DNA of 56,744 bases. It comes from UMGS1387 sp045540015 (GTDB taxonomy: Bacteria; Bacillota; Clostridia; Oscillospirales; CAG-382). The notes under the pieces are model-generated. The model did not search any database. It saw only the letters and a program-made list of their open reading frames with translations, and was not told the origin of the DNA. The position numbers and the translations under genes were made by a program. The stretch lies in contig JAZQGP010000057.1 of NCBI GenBank assembly GCA_045540015.1, positions 1 to 56,744 on the forward strand, given 5' to 3'. The number at the start of each line of letters is the position of its first letter. Position 1 is the stretch's first letter. Shown here one piece after another: positions 16,297-24,695 of this stretch.

Positions 16297-17382
16297 TTGC
16301 CTGAGCAGAATATGAAACCTAAAAATAAAATCTCACATTACCTGTCACGGTTTTCTTCTCTTGACGCCAAGGATAAAAGAAGATTTATAAGCGACATGAT
16401 TTTCAACAATGCAATGTACATTGTAATTGTTCTTGCAATTATCTTTATTGCAATAAGAGTGCCTGCATTCCTGTCGCTCTCATCCATTGTAAATATTGTT
16501 TCACTGACCGCGGCAAAGCTGCCGATTGCACTTGGCATAGGCGGCGCTATTGTGCTTACGGGCACGGACATTTCCGCAGGTAGATGCGTTGGACTTACTG
16601 CGTGTATTGCAGCATCACTTCTTCAGATGACAACGTACCCGAACAAGATGTTTCCGAATCTTGGTGTGCTTCCACTGTGGCTTGTACTTCTTATTGTTAT
16701 AGGTGTCGGAGCACTTGTCGGTCTTGTCAACGGATTTTTCGTAGCAAAATTCAAGCTTCATCCGTTTATAGTAACTCTTTCCACTCAGCTTATGGTCTTC
16801 GGTGCGGTTCTCATGTATCTCATGATAGGCACTAATAACGGACAAACCCTGTCCGGACTTGATAATTCCTATCTTGATTTTGTCCGCGGAACACTGTTTA
16901 CGGTGGGCGGTGTTTCCGTACCCAAATACGTACTGTATTCTGCAATTCTGACGGTTGTTATGTGGATAATCTGGAATAAGACAACCTTCGGTAAAAACAT
17001 GTTTGCAGTAGGTTCAAATGAAGAAGCGGCTAATGTATCGGGTATAAACGTTTTTGCAACAATTGTACTTGTGTTTGTGCTTGCGGGAGCAATGTACGGT
17101 ATTACTGGCTTTATAGAGGGAGCAAGAATTGCTTCGTGCTCTGCAAACACGGGACTTAACTATGAATGTGATGCAATTGCTGCGTGTGTTATAGGCGGCG
17201 TTTCGTTTGTCGGCGGTACGGGAAAAATAAGCGGCATTGTAATTGGTGTTCTCCTTTTGCAAATTATATTCGTCGGACTTAATTTCCTGTCGGTATCCGT
17301 AAATATGCTCTATATAATTAAAGGTCTTATAATCCTTATCGCGTGTGCAATTGATATGAGAAAATATCTTGCAAGAAAGTAA
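16297..17382 (+). CDS. mglC: Sugar ABC transporter permease
   Basis: A 361-residue membrane permease with 9-10 hydrophobic segments and the family motif GIGGAIVLTGTDISAGRCVGL, matching MglC/RbsC proteins. The C-terminal stretch CVIGGVSFVGGTGKISGIVIG is the usual EAA-like loop of this family. A TTG start at 16297, nine bases after GAGGAGG, is preferred to ATG 16312, which lies too far from that site. It forms the membrane channel with MglA. It is followed 12 bases later by a micropeptide gene. Confidence 0.92.
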   Translation: MPEQNMKPKNKISHYLSRFSSLDAKDKRRFISDMIFNNAMYIVIVLAIIFIAIRVPAFLSLSSIVNIVSLTAAKLPIALGIGGAIVLTGTDISAGRCVGLTACIAASLLQMTTYPNKMFPNLGVLPLWLVLLIVIGVGALVGLVNGFFVAKFKLHPFIVTLSTQLMVFGAVLMYLMIGTNNGQTLSGLDNSYLDFVRGTLFTVGGVSVPKYVLYSAILTVVMWIIWNKTTFGKNMFAVGSNEEAANVSGINVFATIVLVFVLAGAMYGITGFIEGARIASCSANTGLNYECDAIAACVIGGVSFVGGTGKISGIVIGVLLLQIIFVGLNFLSVSVNMLYIIKGLIILIACAIDMRKYLARK

Positions 17383-17394
17383 AAGGGTATTGGT

Positions 17395-17532
17395 ATGGAA
17401 AAGAAATTTGACTGTGAAAAAAAAGAGACCGTATACGACAAAGTGAGTATAACGGTCGGAATGCTTAATGTAGTTATAGTTGTCGGCTTACTTCTGATAA
17501 CGGCACTTGTAGCGGCATCAATATGGAAATAA
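17395..17532 (+). CDS. 45-residue single-helix membrane peptide at the end of the mgl operon
   Basis: A short gene with a charged N-terminus MEKKFDCEKKETVYDKV and one strong membrane helix (VVIVVGLLLITALVAASIW), ending in Lys. It begins 12 bases after mglC, preceded by a weak purine-rich site (AAAGGGTATTGGT). No homologue is recognised. Position and composition fit a small accessory subunit or regulator of the permease, as small membrane peptides of transporters often are; this is inference. Its stop is 8 bases from the convergent AraC gene, with no terminator between. Confidence 0.6.
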   Translation: MEKKFDCEKKETVYDKVSITVGMLNVVIVVGLLLITALVAASIWK

Positions 17533-17540
17533 TTATGCGT

Positions 17541-18296
17541 CTATGCTTTTGATTTGCGTACGGAATTCGGAGTTGTGCCTGTCATCTTCTGAAAAACCTT
17601 ACGAAAATAATTCGACGAAGAAAAACCGAGCCTTTCGCTTATTTCGTCTATGGTAAGCGTTGTGTGCTCAAGCTCGTAAAGCGCATGCTGAATAAGCACG
17701 GAATGCTTGTAGGTGATTGGAGAAACACCGATTCGTTTTTTAAAAACGGAATAAAAATGAGCTTCACTGCAGTTGCATAGCTTTGCGAGCATTTCAATTG
17801 AAATGTTTTCTGAATAATGAGCTTCAATATATTCAATAGCGGGATTTACACATGTACTCTTTTCAGGGTGCGTGTGTTTTTTCATTTTAGGAAACAAGTC
17901 ATTCAGCAGCAGATATAAAAAACCGGCGGCTTTAAGAGGCTCTTTTTCAAAGCTTTCGTATATTTGATTAAAATACCCCTTGTCATCAAAGCTGTCAATT
18001 ATCTGGAAGCGGTAGTCTGAAAAGGAATTACTGTTGAAATGTGAAAACTGTATGGAATAAAACTCAATCTCCGGATTTCCGCTCCATATGGAATAATACT
18101 TTGTGGCGGCAGAAATGTATATCAGCGAGCCTTCTTTTGCAAAGAAAGTTTTTCCTCTGTAGAGAAACTGCGCTGTGCCCTTTATGACATAACCGATGCA
18201 TGGGTTTGAAAAGGATAGTACCTGTCCTGCGGTATGGGTGTTTGTAAATGTCTGCTTCTCAACATGAATAAAACTTATCAGTTCGTTCTTTAACAT
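17541..18296 (-). CDS. AraC-family transcriptional regulator with cupin-like sensor
   Basis: A 251-residue regulator. The N-terminal ~130 residues form a beta-rich AraC-type sensor domain (GYVIKGTAQFLYRGKTFFAKEG). The C-terminal ~100 residues hold the two helix-turn-helix motifs, with hallmark sequences EMLAKLCNCSEAHFYSVFKK and ISERLGFSSSNYFRKVFQK followed by GTTPNSVRK. It is convergent with mglBAC and divergent from the dehydrogenase operon at 18616. It likely responds to a sugar or metabolite and controls one or both of these units; the overlapping divergent promoters at 18330-18369 favour the 18616 operon (inference). Confidence 0.9.
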   Translation of the reverse strand: MLKNELISFIHVEKQTFTNTHTAGQVLSFSNPCIGYVIKGTAQFLYRGKTFFAKEGSLIYISAATKYYSIWSGNPEIEFYSIQFSHFNSNSFSDYRFQIIDSFDDKGYFNQIYESFEKEPLKAAGFLYLLLNDLFPKMKKHTHPEKSTCVNPAIEYIEAHYSENISIEMLAKLCNCSEAHFYSVFKKRIGVSPITYKHSVLIQHALYELEHTTLTIDEISERLGFSSSNYFRKVFQKMTGTTPNSVRKSKA

Positions 18297-18329
18297 ATAT
18301 ACCTCAATAGGATAGTGGTGTTTTTTAAT

Positions 18330-18358
18330 AGTATAGCATGTTGATTTTGTTGTGTCAA
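18330..18358 (-). promoter_or_regulatory. Sigma-A promoter of the AraC-family gene
   Basis: Minus-strand TTGACA, 17-base spacer, TATACT, preceded by TGC. It overlaps the plus-strand promoter at 18341-18369, so the two probably compete or are jointly regulated. Confidence 0.75.
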
Positions 18359-18369
18359 TATGTTAGAAT
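18341..18369 (+). promoter_or_regulatory. Sigma-A promoter reading into hairpin array A
   Basis: TTGATT at 18341-18346, 17-base spacer, TAGAAT at 18364-18369, with TGT just before the -10. The predicted start near 18376 is about six bases before the first array separator, so the whole array would be transcribed ahead of the gene at 18616. Confidence 0.6.
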
Positions 18370-18381
18370 AAATTTACCAGG

Positions 18382-18566
18382 GCTAAATCTATTCAGCTAA
18401 ATTCGCCTGACGGCGAGCTAAATGTGCTGACGCACGCTAAATTACTTCGTAGCTAAATTGACCTGTGGTCAGCTAACGGCGAATTTAATTTAGCTGTTTT
18501 GAAGAAACAATTTAGCTATTGAGTGAAACGAGATAATTTAGCTTTGAACGAAGTTCAAAATTTAGC
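18382..18566 (+). repeat. Hairpin array A (GCTAAAT/ATTTAGC separators)
   Basis: GCTAAAT occurs at 18382, 18396, 18417, 18436 and 18452 (shortened to GCTAA at 18472); its reverse complement ATTTAGC occurs at 18488, 18510, 18536 and 18560. Short hairpins fill the gaps. On the left their loops are TGAC, TGAC, TTC and TGT; on the right the loop is GAA in all three. TAAATTCGCC (18398-18407) is repeated inverted at the centre (18478-18487), so the left half can also close on itself. One right-hand hairpin (18517-18535) contains opposed GA/GA steps two pairs below the GAA loop. No ORF. Architecture matches array B. Confidence 0.9.
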
Positions 18567-18615
18567 TGATTAAATATTCATCGATCAAAAAACACTGTTA
18601 AAAGGAGCGTATACA

Positions 18616-19644
18616 TTGAATCAAAAACAAATAGTTTTTCCATCGCTTAACAAAGCAGAGCTTTTAGAGGTTGACTGTATAAAACCAAATTCCAATGAGG
18701 TTGTTGTAAAAACTGTATGTAGTACAATAAGCTGCGGTACGGAAAAGGCAAATATTACAGGTGATGTCAATACGAGTATCTTTAAAGAACCGACAAACGA
18801 GCCGCCTGTTTTTCCGAGAATGTCAGGCTACAGCAGCGCAGGTGTTGTTGTAGAAAAGGGGGAAAATGTAAAGAGCGTTGAGATTGGCGACAGAGTGGTT
18901 GTTTACTGGGGACATCATAAACAGTATAATACAGTTTCCGAAGAAAACGTTGTAAAAATAGAGCAAGAAAACGTATCCTTTGAAGAAGCGGCAATCAGCT
19001 TCATTTCAACCTTTTCACTTGCTGCAATTAGAAAGACTCACCTTGAAGTGGGAGAATCCTGTCTTGTTATGGGGCAAGGGACGCTTGGACAGCTTGCGGT
19101 TGTGCTTGCAAGAAGTGCAGGAGCTGTACCGATAATAGCGGTTGACCCTGTTAAAGAACGACGTGAACAGGCACTTTCGCTTGGCGCTGACTATGCACTC
19201 GACCCGGCTGAAAAAGATTTTGTTGAAAGGGTAAAGAGCATAACCGGAGATGGTGCAAATGTTGCAATAGAAGTGACGGGACTCGGAATAGGTCTTGAGC
19301 AGGCACTTGACTGCATGGCGCGCTTTGGCAGAGTGGCACTTCTTGGATGCACACGCGACCGAAACTTTACAATAGACTACTACAGAAAAGTTCACGGCGC
19401 AGGCGTTACGATTGTGGGGGCGCACACTTTTGCAAGGCCTGAGTTTGAATCAAGCCGCGGAATGTTCACTCACAGAGACGATATTAAGGCTGTGCTGAAA
19501 CTTCTTGCGGCAAAGAGAATTGATTTTAAGAGCATGATTGCCGAAACACACTCGCCCGAAGAGTGTGCAGAGGTTTATGCAAGACTCGTGAATGACAAGG
19601 CATTTCCGACGGTGGTTCAGTTTGACTGGACTAGACTGCAGTAA
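18616..19644 (+). CDS. Zinc-type medium-chain dehydrogenase
   Basis: A 342-residue MDR-superfamily oxidoreductase with the catalytic-domain motif ISCGTEKANITG near residue 40, an AGVVVEKGENVKSVEIGDRV stretch, and a Rossmann motif GQGTLGQLAVVLA (about 155-167). The usual GHE zinc motif is absent, as in some bacteriochlorophyllide-reductase-like and threonine-dehydrogenase-like relatives, so metal use is uncertain. TTG start at 18616 follows AAAGGAG at proper distance. First gene of an operon of four redox enzymes, probably acting on a sugar or polyol; the substrate is unknown. Confidence 0.85.
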   Translation: MNQKQIVFPSLNKAELLEVDCIKPNSNEVVVKTVCSTISCGTEKANITGDVNTSIFKEPTNEPPVFPRMSGYSSAGVVVEKGENVKSVEIGDRVVVYWGHHKQYNTVSEENVVKIEQENVSFEEAAISFISTFSLAAIRKTHLEVGESCLVMGQGTLGQLAVVLARSAGAVPIIAVDPVKERREQALSLGADYALDPAEKDFVERVKSITGDGANVAIEVTGLGIGLEQALDCMARFGRVALLGCTRDRNFTIDYYRKVHGAGVTIVGAHTFARPEFESSRGMFTHRDDIKAVLKLLAAKRIDFKSMIAETHSPEECAEVYARLVNDKAFPTVVQFDWTRLQ

Positions 19645-19657
19645 CAGAGGTAAACGC

Positions 19658-20686
19658 ATGAAAAAACTTAAAGTTGTGCAGATTGGCATAGGACATGACC
19701 ACGCATTTGTTACATATGATACTTTGCTTCGTAGAAACGATATATATGAGCTGTGCGGAGTGTGTCCGATTGATGATGAGATGGAACGAGCTTTGTGGAT
19801 AGAGCGTTATGATAAAGCTCTTTTTATAAGTCTTGAAGACGTACTTAAAAGACTAGATCTTGATGCAGTTATTATTGAAACCGACGACTGGAATTTGACA
19901 AAGTACGCAAAAATGTTTGCGGACATGGGACTTCACGTTCATATGGATAAGCCGGGCGGTACGTCTCAGGAGGAATATGAAGAGCTTCTTCGCACCTTTA
20001 AAAATACGGGTAAGGTTTTCCATACAGGCTACATGTACCGCTATAATCCGGAAATTATAAAATTACTCGATGAAGTGAAAAAGGGTGAATTTGGAAACGT
20101 ATACTCGGTTGAAGCGCATATGGACTGTGAGCACCAGACGGAAAAACGCAAATGGCTTGGCAATTTCAAGGGAGGTATGATGTATTTTCTCGGCTGTCAC
20201 CTTGTTGACCTTATTCTGCAGTTTCAGGGTGTTCCTGAGGAAATAGTACCGTTTAATTTCAGTACAGGTCATGACGGAGTTGACGCTGAGGACGTCGGAA
20301 TGGCGGTGCTTAAGTATAAAAATGGCGTGTCGTTCTGTAAGACGGGCGCACTTGAAGCCGGTGGCTTTATGAGGAGACAGCTTGTTGTCTGCGGCACGCA
20401 AAAGTGCGTAGAGCTTCGCCCGATAGAGGAGTATACAGCCGCGGATAACAACTTGATGATAACCAGAAGACGCGAATGTAAATTCGGACTTCCGTGGACG
20501 GAAAACGGCGAAAATACAGAGAGCGAAGCATTTAACCGCTACAGCGGTATGATGGAGGACTTTGTAAGAATAGTAAACGGCGAAAAGCAAAGCGATTATT
20601 CGCTTGAATATGAAGCAAGGCTGCACAGAGTTCTGCTTGCGGCGTGCGGAGAAAATATTGATTATAAATCAGAAATAAAGCTTTAA
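19658..20686 (+). CDS. Gfo/Idh/MocA-family oxidoreductase
   Basis: A 342-residue enzyme starting at ATG 19658 (13 bases after the previous stop), with KVVQIGIGHDHAFVTYDT as a diverged NAD(P)-binding motif. It has the family's catalytic-domain features: HMDKPGGTSQEEYEELL (the EKP-like lysine, here DKP) and GCHLVDLILQFQGVPEEI with the conserved H-x-x-D. Members oxidise sugars, inositols or sugar-derived compounds. Operon position after a dehydrogenase and before a quinone-reductase-like enzyme suggests a short oxidation pathway for a carbohydrate. Confidence 0.88.
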   Translation: MKKLKVVQIGIGHDHAFVTYDTLLRRNDIYELCGVCPIDDEMERALWIERYDKALFISLEDVLKRLDLDAVIIETDDWNLTKYAKMFADMGLHVHMDKPGGTSQEEYEELLRTFKNTGKVFHTGYMYRYNPEIIKLLDEVKKGEFGNVYSVEAHMDCEHQTEKRKWLGNFKGGMMYFLGCHLVDLILQFQGVPEEIVPFNFSTGHDGVDAEDVGMAVLKYKNGVSFCKTGALEAGGFMRRQLVVCGTQKCVELRPIEEYTAADNNLMITRRRECKFGLPWTENGENTESEAFNRYSGMMEDFVRIVNGEKQSDYSLEYEARLHRVLLAACGENIDYKSEIKL

Positions 20687-20711
20687 TTTCAAGATATTAA
20701 GGAGAAGAAAA

Positions 20712-21698
20712 ATGAAAGCAATACTTGTAAATGATGATAAATCTTTATCGTGGTCAGACGTTCCAAATCCTGTTATTAAGGACGACGAGGTTATTGTTGA
20801 AATTCATGCGGCAGCACTTAACCGTGCTGACCTTATGCAGCGTGACGGCGATTATCCGCCACCTCCCGGGTGTCCTGAATGGATGGGACTTGAGGTTGCG
20901 GGTGTGATTGTAGAAATGGGAAAGGACGTAGAGAAGCTTTCCTCGTGGAAAGTCGGAGATAAGGTGTGCGCGCTTCTCGGCGGCGGCGGATACGCTGAAT
21001 TCGTGTCCGTAAAATACGATATGCTTATGCCCATTCCGAAAAACTGCTCTATGGTAGAAGCAGCGGCTATTCCCGAAGCATTTGCAACAGCGTATCTTAA
21101 TCTTTTCAGGGAAGGCAATATAAAGCCCGGAAACACGCTTCTCATGCACGCAGGTGCATCCGGACTTGCAAGCGTTATAATCCCCATGGCAAAGGCGTTT
21201 GGCATACGTGTTATCACTTCTGTACTTTCCGATGAAATCGCAGAAAGCATAAAGCATCTCGGTGCAGATGTTATCATTAACACCTCCAAGGAAAAGACCG
21301 CGGATGTGTTAAAGGCACAGCTTGAAGAAGGACACAGCGTTGATGTTGCAATTGATTGCCTTGGCGGAGAGGGAATGGGAGAGTGTCTTCCTTACCTTAC
21401 ACACGGTGCAAGATGGATAATGATAGCTGCTCTTGCAGGCACTAAAACCCAGATTGATCTTAAGAATATCTATGTAAGAAACGTAAGAATTATCGGAAGC
21501 ACACTTCGTTCAAGAACGCCTGAGGTTAAAGCACAGATACTTCACGAGCTGGTTGAAAATGTGTACCCGAAGATTGAAGCAGGACTTGTAAAGCCTACTA
21601 TCTATAAGGTTCTTCCCATAACACAGGCAGAAGAAGCTCATGCACTGCTTCAGAACGGCAAGAACGTCGGTAAGGTTGTTCTTGAAGTAAAGAAATGA
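20712..21698 (+). CDS. NAD(P)H:quinone oxidoreductase-like MDR enzyme
   Basis: A complete 328-residue zinc-free MDR enzyme of the PIG3/TP53I3-like quinone oxidoreductase group. It shows LNRADLMQRDGDYPPPPG, LLGGGGYAEFV and a nucleotide-binding segment AGASGLASVIIPMAKAFG. The partial gene at 1-945 is a clear paralogue, sharing several long blocks with it. It overlaps the following epimerase gene by four bases. ATG follows AAGGAGAAGAAA. Expected to be a soluble NADPH-dependent reductase; the partner substrate is unknown. Confidence 0.88.
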   Translation: MKAILVNDDKSLSWSDVPNPVIKDDEVIVEIHAAALNRADLMQRDGDYPPPPGCPEWMGLEVAGVIVEMGKDVEKLSSWKVGDKVCALLGGGGYAEFVSVKYDMLMPIPKNCSMVEAAAIPEAFATAYLNLFREGNIKPGNTLLMHAGASGLASVIIPMAKAFGIRVITSVLSDEIAESIKHLGADVIINTSKEKTADVLKAQLEEGHSVDVAIDCLGGEGMGECLPYLTHGARWIMIAALAGTKTQIDLKNIYVRNVRIIGSTLRSRTPEVKAQILHELVENVYPKIEAGLVKPTIYKVLPITQAEEAHALLQNGKNVGKVVLEVKK

Positions 21699-22651
21699 TG
21701 GTAGGAATGTATGAGAATAAGCGTGTACTTTTGATTGGCGGTGGCGGAACACTGGGGATTTATACAGCAGAGGAATTGCTAAGACTCGGTGTAGCAGTTG
21801 ATATTATATGTCTCGAGGACACGCAATTAAACAAGGAAAATCTCCGTTTTATAAAGGCTTCTGCGTCAATTGATATGTTGAAGGAGCTTTTTGCAAAAGA
21901 AGAGTATGACGGCATTGTTAATTATCTGCATTATCCTAATGCTGAGGAGTACGAAGAATACCATGGATTTTTGTGTGAGAACACACAACATCTTATTGTT
22001 ATGTCTTCCTACAGAGTATACTCTGATAAGCAAATTCCGATTACGGAAAGCTGTCCGTTTTTGCTTGATGTATCCGATGACAGAGATTTCATCGATAATG
22101 AGAAGTATGCCATTTCAAAGGCAAAAATAGAACAAATTGCAAGAAAAGATTCGCAGCATACAAACTGGACTATAATAAGACCTGTTATTTCCTTTTCGGA
22201 CAGACGTGTTGATATGTTTATGTATTCCGGACATCAGATAATTGATGCTATAAAATCCGGGAAAAAGCTGCTTATGCCGATAGAGGCAAGAAATCTTACG
22301 GCAGGGCTTGACTGGGCAGGTAATTCGGGAAAGATAATTGCAAACCTGCTTTTCAAGGAGGATGTTGTTGGTGAAGCTTATACTGTTTCCTCTGCACAGA
22401 ACCTGACATGGGGAGAGATTGCAGATATTTACACAGAGCTTACGGGCCTATGTTTTAAATGGGTAGATACACAAAAGTTTCTTGCAGAAACTGAATTTAT
22501 CTACAGCAGTGAGTGGGCGTATAAGTATGACCGCATGTTTGACAGAAAAGTAGATAACACAAAGGTGCTCAAAGCAACAGGACTAAAAAAAGACGATTTT
22601 CTTTCAATAAAAGACGGAATGAAGGTTGAGTTAGCAAAATTGTTGAAATAA
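21695..22651 (+). CDS. NAD-dependent epimerase/dehydratase family protein
   Basis: A 318-residue extended SDR. The Rossmann motif LLIGGGGTLGIYTAEEL lies at residues about 9-25, and the active-site Tyr/Lys pair appears as YAISKAKIEQI. Downstream come TIIRPVISFSD and the NLTAGLDWAGNSGKII substrate region. It resembles NAD-dependent epimerases acting on sugars or nucleotide sugars, but the key catalytic context is not specific enough to name the substrate. The ATG overlaps the previous stop, so it is coupled to the quinone-reductase-like gene. Confidence 0.82.
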   Translation: MMVGMYENKRVLLIGGGGTLGIYTAEELLRLGVAVDIICLEDTQLNKENLRFIKASASIDMLKELFAKEEYDGIVNYLHYPNAEEYEEYHGFLCENTQHLIVMSSYRVYSDKQIPITESCPFLLDVSDDRDFIDNEKYAISKAKIEQIARKDSQHTNWTIIRPVISFSDRRVDMFMYSGHQIIDAIKSGKKLLMPIEARNLTAGLDWAGNSGKIIANLLFKEDVVGEAYTVSSAQNLTWGEIADIYTELTGLCFKWVDTQKFLAETEFIYSSEWAYKYDRMFDRKVDNTKVLKATGLKKDDFLSIKDGMKVELAKLLK

Positions 22652-22706
22652 CTAATGTTATTAATTAAAGCTGCGCATTAGCGTGCTGTCCTAATATCAT
22701 ATCACT

Positions 22707-22737
22707 GAAAAAGCTGCCTTGCATCAAGCAAAGCAGC
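22707..22737 (-). terminator. Terminator of the nitrilase-family gene
   Basis: A stem of GCTGC(T)TTGC type (22713-22722 with 22728-22737) is followed on the minus strand by a T run. It lies 15 bases beyond the minus-strand stop and may also slow plus-strand read-through from 22651. Confidence 0.78.
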
Positions 22738-22751
22738 TCTCTTGTTTATAC

Positions 22752-23666
22752 TTACTTTCCGAAACTCTTAATTCTTTCATCCTTGTCGTAGATGTCGTCC
22801 CAGTCCCACAGATTCTTTTTGGCTTCTGTAATAGCACTGTAAGCTTTTGGGTTTCTTTGCCTTTCAAGATATCTGCGGATATCCTCTTCGGCAACGCAAG
22901 AAGTATTGGTGATAACCTGTTTTCCCATTTCAATTTCCACTACTTGATATGTACCTGCCTCGGGAAGACGGCAGATTGTGTGTCCTTCGGGAGAAACAAT
23001 GCCTGAATAGGAAGTTCCGAGTTTTATGCCGTAGTGCATGTCAATCTGGGTTGCTGCAATGTACATACTGTTGTCTATTGCACGTGCCTTCATTTTGATT
23101 TCCCACTGGGGATTTAATGTGTCGCCGTAGAGGGGATAAATTACAAGCTCTGCACCTTGTACGCCAAGACATCTTGCAACTTCGGGAAAATAGTTGTCAA
23201 AGCATATCATAATTCCGACTTTTCCTATGTCAAGGTCAAATACGGGAATTTCATCACCGGCTGTAATCCCCTTCACTTCGCTTTCAGAGAAAGTGGGGTG
23301 AGTCTTTCTGTATCTTCCGATTTCAACACCGTTTCTGTCAAGTATGTAGGAGGAGTTATACACCTTACCGTCTTTGCATTCGTAGTCCCACGGAATAACG
23401 TATGCATGATACTTTCTTGCAAGGTCTGCACATCTTTCCTTCCAAGCGCTTGACACCTCAATAAGCTTTTCGTGATCAAAAACTATGTCACGGCAGTTTG
23501 TGTACTGGTAAGCTTCGGGAAAAAATACAAGCTCAGCGCCGTTTTCAAGACACTTTGTTGCAAGTGACAAAAGCTGTTCTTGTTTTTGCTGTGTGCTTTC
23601 GTTTGGAACATGGTTTACCTGAATCACACCGATTTTAACTTTGCGACCTGTATTTCTTATAGCCAT
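22752..23666 (-). CDS. Carbon-nitrogen hydrolase (nitrilase/amidase family)
   Basis: A 304-residue cytosolic amidase of the nitrilase superfamily. The triad is visible as Glu 51 in FFPEAYQY, Lys 121 in YRKTHPTF and Cys 155 in GIMICFDNYFPE. Start ATG at 23666 follows AAAGGAG; a longer frame upstream has no ribosome binding site. Members hydrolyse amides such as N-carbamoyl compounds or omega-amides. Which substrate applies here cannot be read. It stands alone on the minus strand. Confidence 0.88.
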   Translation of the reverse strand: MAIRNTGRKVKIGVIQVNHVPNESTQQKQEQLLSLATKCLENGAELVFFPEAYQYTNCRDIVFDHEKLIEVSSAWKERCADLARKYHAYVIPWDYECKDGKVYNSSYILDRNGVEIGRYRKTHPTFSESEVKGITAGDEIPVFDLDIGKVGIMICFDNYFPEVARCLGVQGAELVIYPLYGDTLNPQWEIKMKARAIDNSMYIAATQIDMHYGIKLGTSYSGIVSPEGHTICRLPEAGTYQVVEIEMGKQVITNTSCVAEEDIRRYLERQRNPKAYSAITEAKKNLWDWDDIYDKDERIKSFGK

Positions 23667-23820
23667 GGTGATAGCTCCTTTTGTGAAATGTTTGTTTATA
23701 TCGATTATAGCACAAGATATATGATTTGTAAATAGTGTGCTTTGTATAACACGTTTTTTATAAACAAAAAAGTTGGTTAATTTCATCACTCAGCTGATAT
23801 GTGCCGTTAAATTGTTAAAA

Positions 23821-23860
23821 TAGTATCGAAAATTATATTATTAACAGTAAATTAGTATCG
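23821..23860 (+). promoter_or_regulatory. Candidate direct-repeat operator upstream of the SDR gene
   Basis: TAGTATCG occurs at 23821-23828 and again at 23853-23860, each inside a longer similar AT-rich context. The 32-base spacing (about three helical turns) places both just upstream of the -35 at 23870, where an activator or repressor dimer could bind. Confidence 0.35.
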
Positions 23861-23869
23861 TTTTTTATA

Positions 23870-23898
23870 TTGAAACCGAGAAAAAAATGTATTATAAT
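23870..23898 (+). promoter_or_regulatory. Sigma-A promoter of the SDR/dehydroquinase-like pair
   Basis: TTGAAA, 17-base spacer and TATAAT (23893-23898), with the start expected about 25 bases before the ATG at 23930. Confidence 0.8.
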
Positions 23899-23929
23899 AT
23901 TACGGAATATGAAATCAGGATGTGATACG

Positions 23930-24691
23930 ATGGATTTTTTCGGTAAAACTGCAATCTCAACCGGTGCTGCTTCCGGCATGGGACTTCTGTTTGCACAGTG
24001 TTTTGCGGACCTTGGCGGAAATGTCGTGCTCTGCGATGTGAATCAGGAGATTGTCGGCGAAAAGGTTGACGAAATAAACGCAAAAGGTAAGGGAAAAGCA
24101 ATCGGCATTTATTGCGACGTAAGGGATTACGGGCAGGTTTGCAAGGTGCGTGATAAGGCAGTTGAGGCTTTTGGAAGAATTGACGTTGTTGCAAACTTTG
24201 CAGGCGGATATGCTGTCAGAATGAAAAAAGTGGATACACAGAAGTATCCGGAATTTCCAGATATTCCGATTGACGTTTTCGACTGGGGAATAGACGTAAA
24301 CCTTAAAGGCCCGTTCTATTTTGCCCATGCTGTGTTGAAACAGATGCGCGAGCAGAAAAGCGGACTTATACTTAATATAGGTTCAATTTCAGGGGCAGAG
24401 GGTAGCTCTGTGGGCATGGAATATCCGACATCCAAGGCAGGGCTTATGTATGGCTTTACTAAGTCTGTTGCTCAGTACGGCTCAAAATACGGTATCAGAT
24501 GCGTGTGCATTTCACCGGGACCTGTACTTACAAGAGCAAATATGGCAGAAATGCAAACACTTCTCGGAAGAGCCGCAGACCCGCAGGAAATAATTGATTT
24601 GTGCTTGTTTGTTGCGTCCGATAAGGGACAGTTTATAAACGGAGAAAACATAATGATTGACGGTGGAAGAAACGCCATGGCAAGAGGTTAA
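23930..24691 (+). CDS. Short-chain dehydrogenase/reductase
   Basis: A 253-residue classical SDR. The cofactor motif is TGAASGMG (about 11-18), NFAG stands for the usual NNAG, and the catalytic residues are Ser in GSISGAEG and the Tyr/Lys pair YPTSKAG. The C-terminal motif QFINGENIMIDGGR is typical. It starts at ATG 23930 after AGGATG, just beyond the promoter. The next gene, a type I dehydroquinase-like protein, begins five bases after the stop, so the two probably act in one pathway, possibly on a shikimate-related or cyclic polyol compound (inference). Confidence 0.9.
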   Translation: MDFFGKTAISTGAASGMGLLFAQCFADLGGNVVLCDVNQEIVGEKVDEINAKGKGKAIGIYCDVRDYGQVCKVRDKAVEAFGRIDVVANFAGGYAVRMKKVDTQKYPEFPDIPIDVFDWGIDVNLKGPFYFAHAVLKQMREQKSGLILNIGSISGAEGSSVGMEYPTSKAGLMYGFTKSVAQYGSKYGIRCVCISPGPVLTRANMAEMQTLLGRAADPQEIIDLCLFVASDKGQFINGENIMIDGGRNAMARG

Positions 24692-24695
24692 AACA

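Noticed and set aside
18382..18566. CRISPR array
   Set aside because: Separators are 7 bases and occur in both orientations, spacers are self-complementary and of unequal length, and no cas genes are present.
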